Shown here: positions 6,089 through 7,955 of the stretch, piece by piece
Layout: each line of letters begins with the position of its first letter
Position numbering within the stretch: the first letter of the stretch is position 1
Notes under the pieces: generated by a model
What the model was told of the DNA's origin: nothing
Database searches by the model: none
Seen by the model: the letters and a program-made list of their open reading frames with translations, nothing else
Made by a program: the position numbers and the translations under genes
NCBI GenBank assembly: GCA_934646845.1
Contig: CAKUEV010000082.1
Coordinates: 1 to 7,955 of the forward strand
Origin: an uncultured Slackia sp.
GTDB lineage: Bacteria > Actinomycetota > Coriobacteriia > Coriobacteriales > Eggerthellaceae
DNA length: 7,955 nucleotides
Reading direction: 5' to 3'

Positions 6089-6161
6089 CTCAACCACTCG
6101 CTTTCGTGAGTTCGTCCTTCGCTGAACCGAACTCTAACACCGCGCGATGTCCCCGAGGAAG

Positions 6162-6215
6162 CAACGCGCGTTTTCGTAACAACCGCGTTGAATCGCGTAC
6201 GTCAAACGGCGTACG
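6162..6215. promoter_or_regulatory. Inverted and direct repeats upstream of htrA
   Basis: CAACGCG (6162-6168) and CGCGTTG (6184-6190) form a perfect 7-bp inverted repeat with a 15-base spacer. Just beyond, GCGTACG occurs at 6195-6201 and again at 6209-6215, spaced 14 bases start to start; each is nearly self-complementary. They lie about 75-130 bases before the htrA start and could be regulator sites. GC-rich DNA yields such motifs by chance fairly often, and no -35/-10 pair anchors them. Confidence 0.25.
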
Positions 6216-6242
6216 CCAACCACATTTCGAACACAAAACTGA

Positions 6243-6269
6243 AAGACCCAGCCAAACGAGCTGGGTCTT
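6243..6269 (-). terminator. Intrinsic terminator of the acyl carrier protein gene
   Basis: AAGACCCAGC (6243-6252) and GCTGGGTCTT (6260-6269) form a perfect 10-bp stem with a 7-base loop. On the minus strand it follows the acpP stop by 20 bases and runs into TTTCAGTTTTG, a U-rich tail. It separates acpP from htrA. Confidence 0.88.
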
Positions 6270-6289
6270 CGTCGCAAAGTTATTTGGAA

Positions 6290-6508
6290 TTACAGGCTGT
6301 CCACGTATTCCACGAGGTCGCCCATGGTCTCAAGGCCTTCGGGTTCGCCGAAGTCAACGTCCAGGCGCTCTTCGAGCTCGCAAATGAGCTCGACCATATC
6401 GAGCGAATCGACGCCGAGCGATTCGAAGGTCGAATCTACATCGACGTCCTCGGGCGCGATGTCGAGGTTTTCCTGAAGAATGTCTTTAATGGTGTCGAGC
6501 GTGGCCAT
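6290..6508 (-). CDS. acpP: Acyl carrier protein
   Basis: ACP carries growing acyl chains on a 4'-phosphopantetheine arm during type II fatty-acid synthesis. The protein has 72 acidic residues, the normal size. The attachment motif is GVDSLDMVEL (32-41), with Ser35 as the predicted modified residue. Four-helix ACP features are present: MATLDTIKDILQE at the start, then LGVDSLDMVELICELEERLDVDF. ATG at 6508 is preferred because AGAGGA lies just upstream; an in-frame upstream start at 6538 would add ten residues without a better site. No fab, acpS or other lipid gene is nearby, and it sits between a transporter and htrA, each separated from it. It may be the housekeeping ACP or a specialised second copy; the window cannot decide. 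Confidence 0.95.
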   Translation of the reverse strand: MATLDTIKDILQENLDIAPEDVDVDSTFESLGVDSLDMVELICELEERLDVDFGEPEGLETMGDLVEYVDSL

Positions 6509-6559
6509 GTTCGTCCTCTCGATGTCGTCGAATATCACAAAGCACGTCGTGCGCCGCTT

Positions 6560-6565
6560 ATTGTA
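6560..6565 (-). promoter_or_regulatory. Possible -10 element for acpP
   Basis: TACAAT on the minus strand matches five of six -10 consensus bases and lies about 50 bases before the acpP ATG, in the gap after the transporter stop. No good -35 is found at 16-18 bases, so this is tentative. It would allow acpP to be expressed apart from the transporter gene, as would be expected of an essential gene. Confidence 0.35.
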
Positions 6566-6577
6566 GCGCTCTTTCGC

Positions 6578-7930
6578 TTATTTTACGCGCAGGGCGATAA
6601 TCGCGAAGCAGGCAATGGCGAAAGCGGCGGAAAGCCCGAATGCGGCATGGAACGCCGCCTCGCCCGCCAATGCGCCGCCGCAAGCGAAGAACACCATGCC
6701 GGCGCAGCCGATCGAGGCGCATGCTTGGCGCGCCGCCGTGCCAAAACCCGAGCCATCGGAAATCTGGCGACCGCGAAGCCCCGACAAGCTCCACGCGATA
6801 AGCGGGCCAATAAGGCCCGAAACGCCCGTCGCGCGCACGCCCTGCATTGCGCACACGGCCCACAAAGGCGTCGAAGCGGCGCACGTAACCATAAGGCACG
6901 AGCCCACAACAAGGCACACCCCGAAAAACAGCGTGACAGGTCGCGTTCCAATCTTATCGACGAGCAGGCCCGCAAGCGGGTTCGCGATAAGCGCGGCAAC
7001 CGTGCCCGGCAAAAGTACGAGACCAGCCTGCATGGCGCTTCCCCCGCACAGGCCCTCAACATAAAGCGGCACGAGCAACGTAATGCCCATGAACGACGCG
7101 AACAAGCAATTGAGCGCCCAAAAGCCGTCAACGAATTCCCTGTTGTCGAAAATAGCCAAATCGACAAGCGGGTTTTCCAAAGAGCGCTGTCGCTTCACAA
7201 ACGCGAAAAGGCACGCAGCCCCCGCAATCAGCGGAGCCCACACGAACGGATGGGTGAAGGAATACGACGAAACCTCCGAAGCTCCCATGAGCAAACCACC
7301 AAACCCGAGCGCGGAAAGCACGAAAGAAAGCCCGTCAAAGCCCGCGGGATACGAGGCATCGTCGCGGCGCTTCACGGCAAGCTGGCAAACGATTCCAACA
7401 ACAACGGTCAATGCGACAAGCAGCCAGAAGAAGCTTCGCCAGCCAAGGCTCTCGACCATCGCGCCGCCAATCGTGGGGCCGATATTCGGCGCAAACCCCA
7501 TAGCAATGCCCGAAATGCCCATAGCGGTTGCTTTGCGTCCATCGGGAAAGCGCGTCATGGCAATAGTCTGCACAAGCGGCAAGAGCATGCCCGCTGCAAC
7601 GGCCTGCGCCAAGCGGCCCAAAAACAACACAGCGAAACTCGGGGCAACCGCAGAGACGAGCGCGCCCACGGCGAACAACGCGATGGAGATAAGCGTGAGG
7701 TCTTTAAGACGGAATCGGCCCATGAAATACGAGGACAGAGGCACGACGATGCCCAGCACGAGCATATACGAAGTCGTGAGCCACTGCCCCACTCCCTCGA
7801 CGATGCCGAACTCGGCGCATACCGAAGCGAGCATGGCATTCAGGCCGGTCTGAGCCAAATTCCCCACCGATGACGCCAACACCACCAACGCGAACAATAC
7901 GATGGTCTGTCGATGCTCGTTCTCTCGCAC
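6578..7930 (-). CDS. MFS multidrug efflux transporter, DHA2 (EmrB/QacA-like) family
   Basis: This is a cytoplasmic-membrane proton antiporter, probably for drugs or other small hydrophobic compounds; the true substrate is unknown. The GTG start at 7930 gives 450 residues. The hydrophobic profile suggests about 14 helices, first at 9-30 and last at about 427-448, as in DHA2 proteins. The cytoplasmic motif-A loop GRFRLKDL is at 71-78, with a second copy GLLVDKIGTRP at 321-331. The antiporter motif C, GFAPNIGPTIGG, is at 145-156. GRLAQAVAAGMLLPL (105-119) is the usual helix-4 motif. Length is slightly below the 470-500 typical of EmrB. An ATG at 7948 would add six residues but has no ribosome-binding site. 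No EmrA-like partner is seen, though the upstream side is off-window. Confidence 0.94.
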   Translation of the reverse strand: MRENEHRQTIVLFALVVLASSVGNLAQTGLNAMLASVCAEFGIVEGVGQWLTTSYMLVLGIVVPLSSYFMGRFRLKDLTLISIALFAVGALVSAVAPSFAVLFLGRLAQAVAAGMLLPLVQTIAMTRFPDGRKATAMGISGIAMGFAPNIGPTIGGAMVESLGWRSFFWLLVALTVVVGIVCQLAVKRRDDASYPAGFDGLSFVLSALGFGGLLMGASEVSSYSFTHPFVWAPLIAGAACLFAFVKRQRSLENPLVDLAIFDNREFVDGFWALNCLFASFMGITLLVPLYVEGLCGGSAMQAGLVLLPGTVAALIANPLAGLLVDKIGTRPVTLFFGVCLVVGSCLMVTCAASTPLWAVCAMQGVRATGVSGLIGPLIAWSLSGLRGRQISDGSGFGTAARQACASIGCAGMVFFACGGALAGEAAFHAAFGLSAAFAIACFAIIALRVK

Positions 7931-7934
7931 GGTA

Positions 7935-7942
7935 TTCCTTCC
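7935..7942 (-). promoter_or_regulatory. Shine-Dalgarno site that selects the GTG start of the MFS gene
   Basis: GGAAGGAA on the minus strand lies four to six bases before GTG 7930. The alternative ATG at 7948 overlaps upstream sequence without such a site (TTTTTAC precedes it). This supports GTG as the initiation codon. Confidence 0.65.
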
Positions 7943-7955
7943 ACGCATGTAAAAA

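Noticed and set aside
5459..6109. 216-codon plus-strand frame with a hydrophobic C-terminal part
   Set aside because: It is antisense to htrA. Its apparent Leu/Ile-rich membrane stretch is the complement of the Gln/Tyr-rich repeat of HtrA.
6188..7873. 561-codon open frame on the plus strand, rich in Arg, His and Ala
   Set aside because: It runs through the acpP terminator and antisense to both acpP and the MFS gene. Its composition is that of a GC-rich shadow frame, with no domain seen.

Overview
The window looks like ordinary chromosomal DNA of a GC-rich, Gram-positive-type bacterium. The style of the PurL and HtrA proteins, and a DUF3793 gene followed by a flavodoxin, remind me of the Coriobacteriia (Eggerthella/Slackia-like gut actinobacteria). 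That placement comes from memory of those families and is moderately confident; no rRNA or other decisive marker is present. There is no insertion sequence, phage gene, CRISPR array, tRNA or rRNA that I can support.

Layout, left to right. (1) Bases 1-1779, minus strand: the first 593 codons of purL, a large single-chain FGAM synthase, running off the left edge. (2) Bases 1780-2104: a divergent intergenic region with back-to-back promoter candidates and a purL leader that can fold into two mutually exclusive hairpins. (3) Bases 2105-3511, plus strand: a DUF3793 gene (TTG start after a strong AGGAGG) with an unusual His/Cys-rich insert, then a short-chain flavodoxin. (4) Bases 3557-4354, plus strand: a perfect 15-bp-arm palindrome directly in front of a TetR-family regulator, most simply an autoregulatory operator. 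(5) Bases 4353-4512: hairpins between two convergent genes, including a symmetric bidirectional terminator. (6) Bases 4523-6088, minus strand: a membrane-anchored HtrA/DegP-type serine protease with a PDZ domain, a Gln/Tyr-rich N-terminus and a Gly/Tyr-rich tail. (7) Bases 6290-6508, minus strand: a free-standing acyl carrier protein with its own terminator. (8) Bases 6578-7930, minus strand: a 14-helix-type MFS drug-efflux transporter (DHA2/EmrB-like), whose promoter lies off the right edge.

The genes do not form one pathway. They cover purine synthesis, a probable flavin/redox pair, a transcriptional regulator, envelope protein quality control, fatty-acid carrier function and efflux. The DUF3793-flavodoxin pair is the only likely functional unit. 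The TetR regulator probably controls itself; any link to the MFS pump further right is speculation. The points most worth checking are the DUF3793 His/Cys insert, the 33-bp palindrome and the purL leader.
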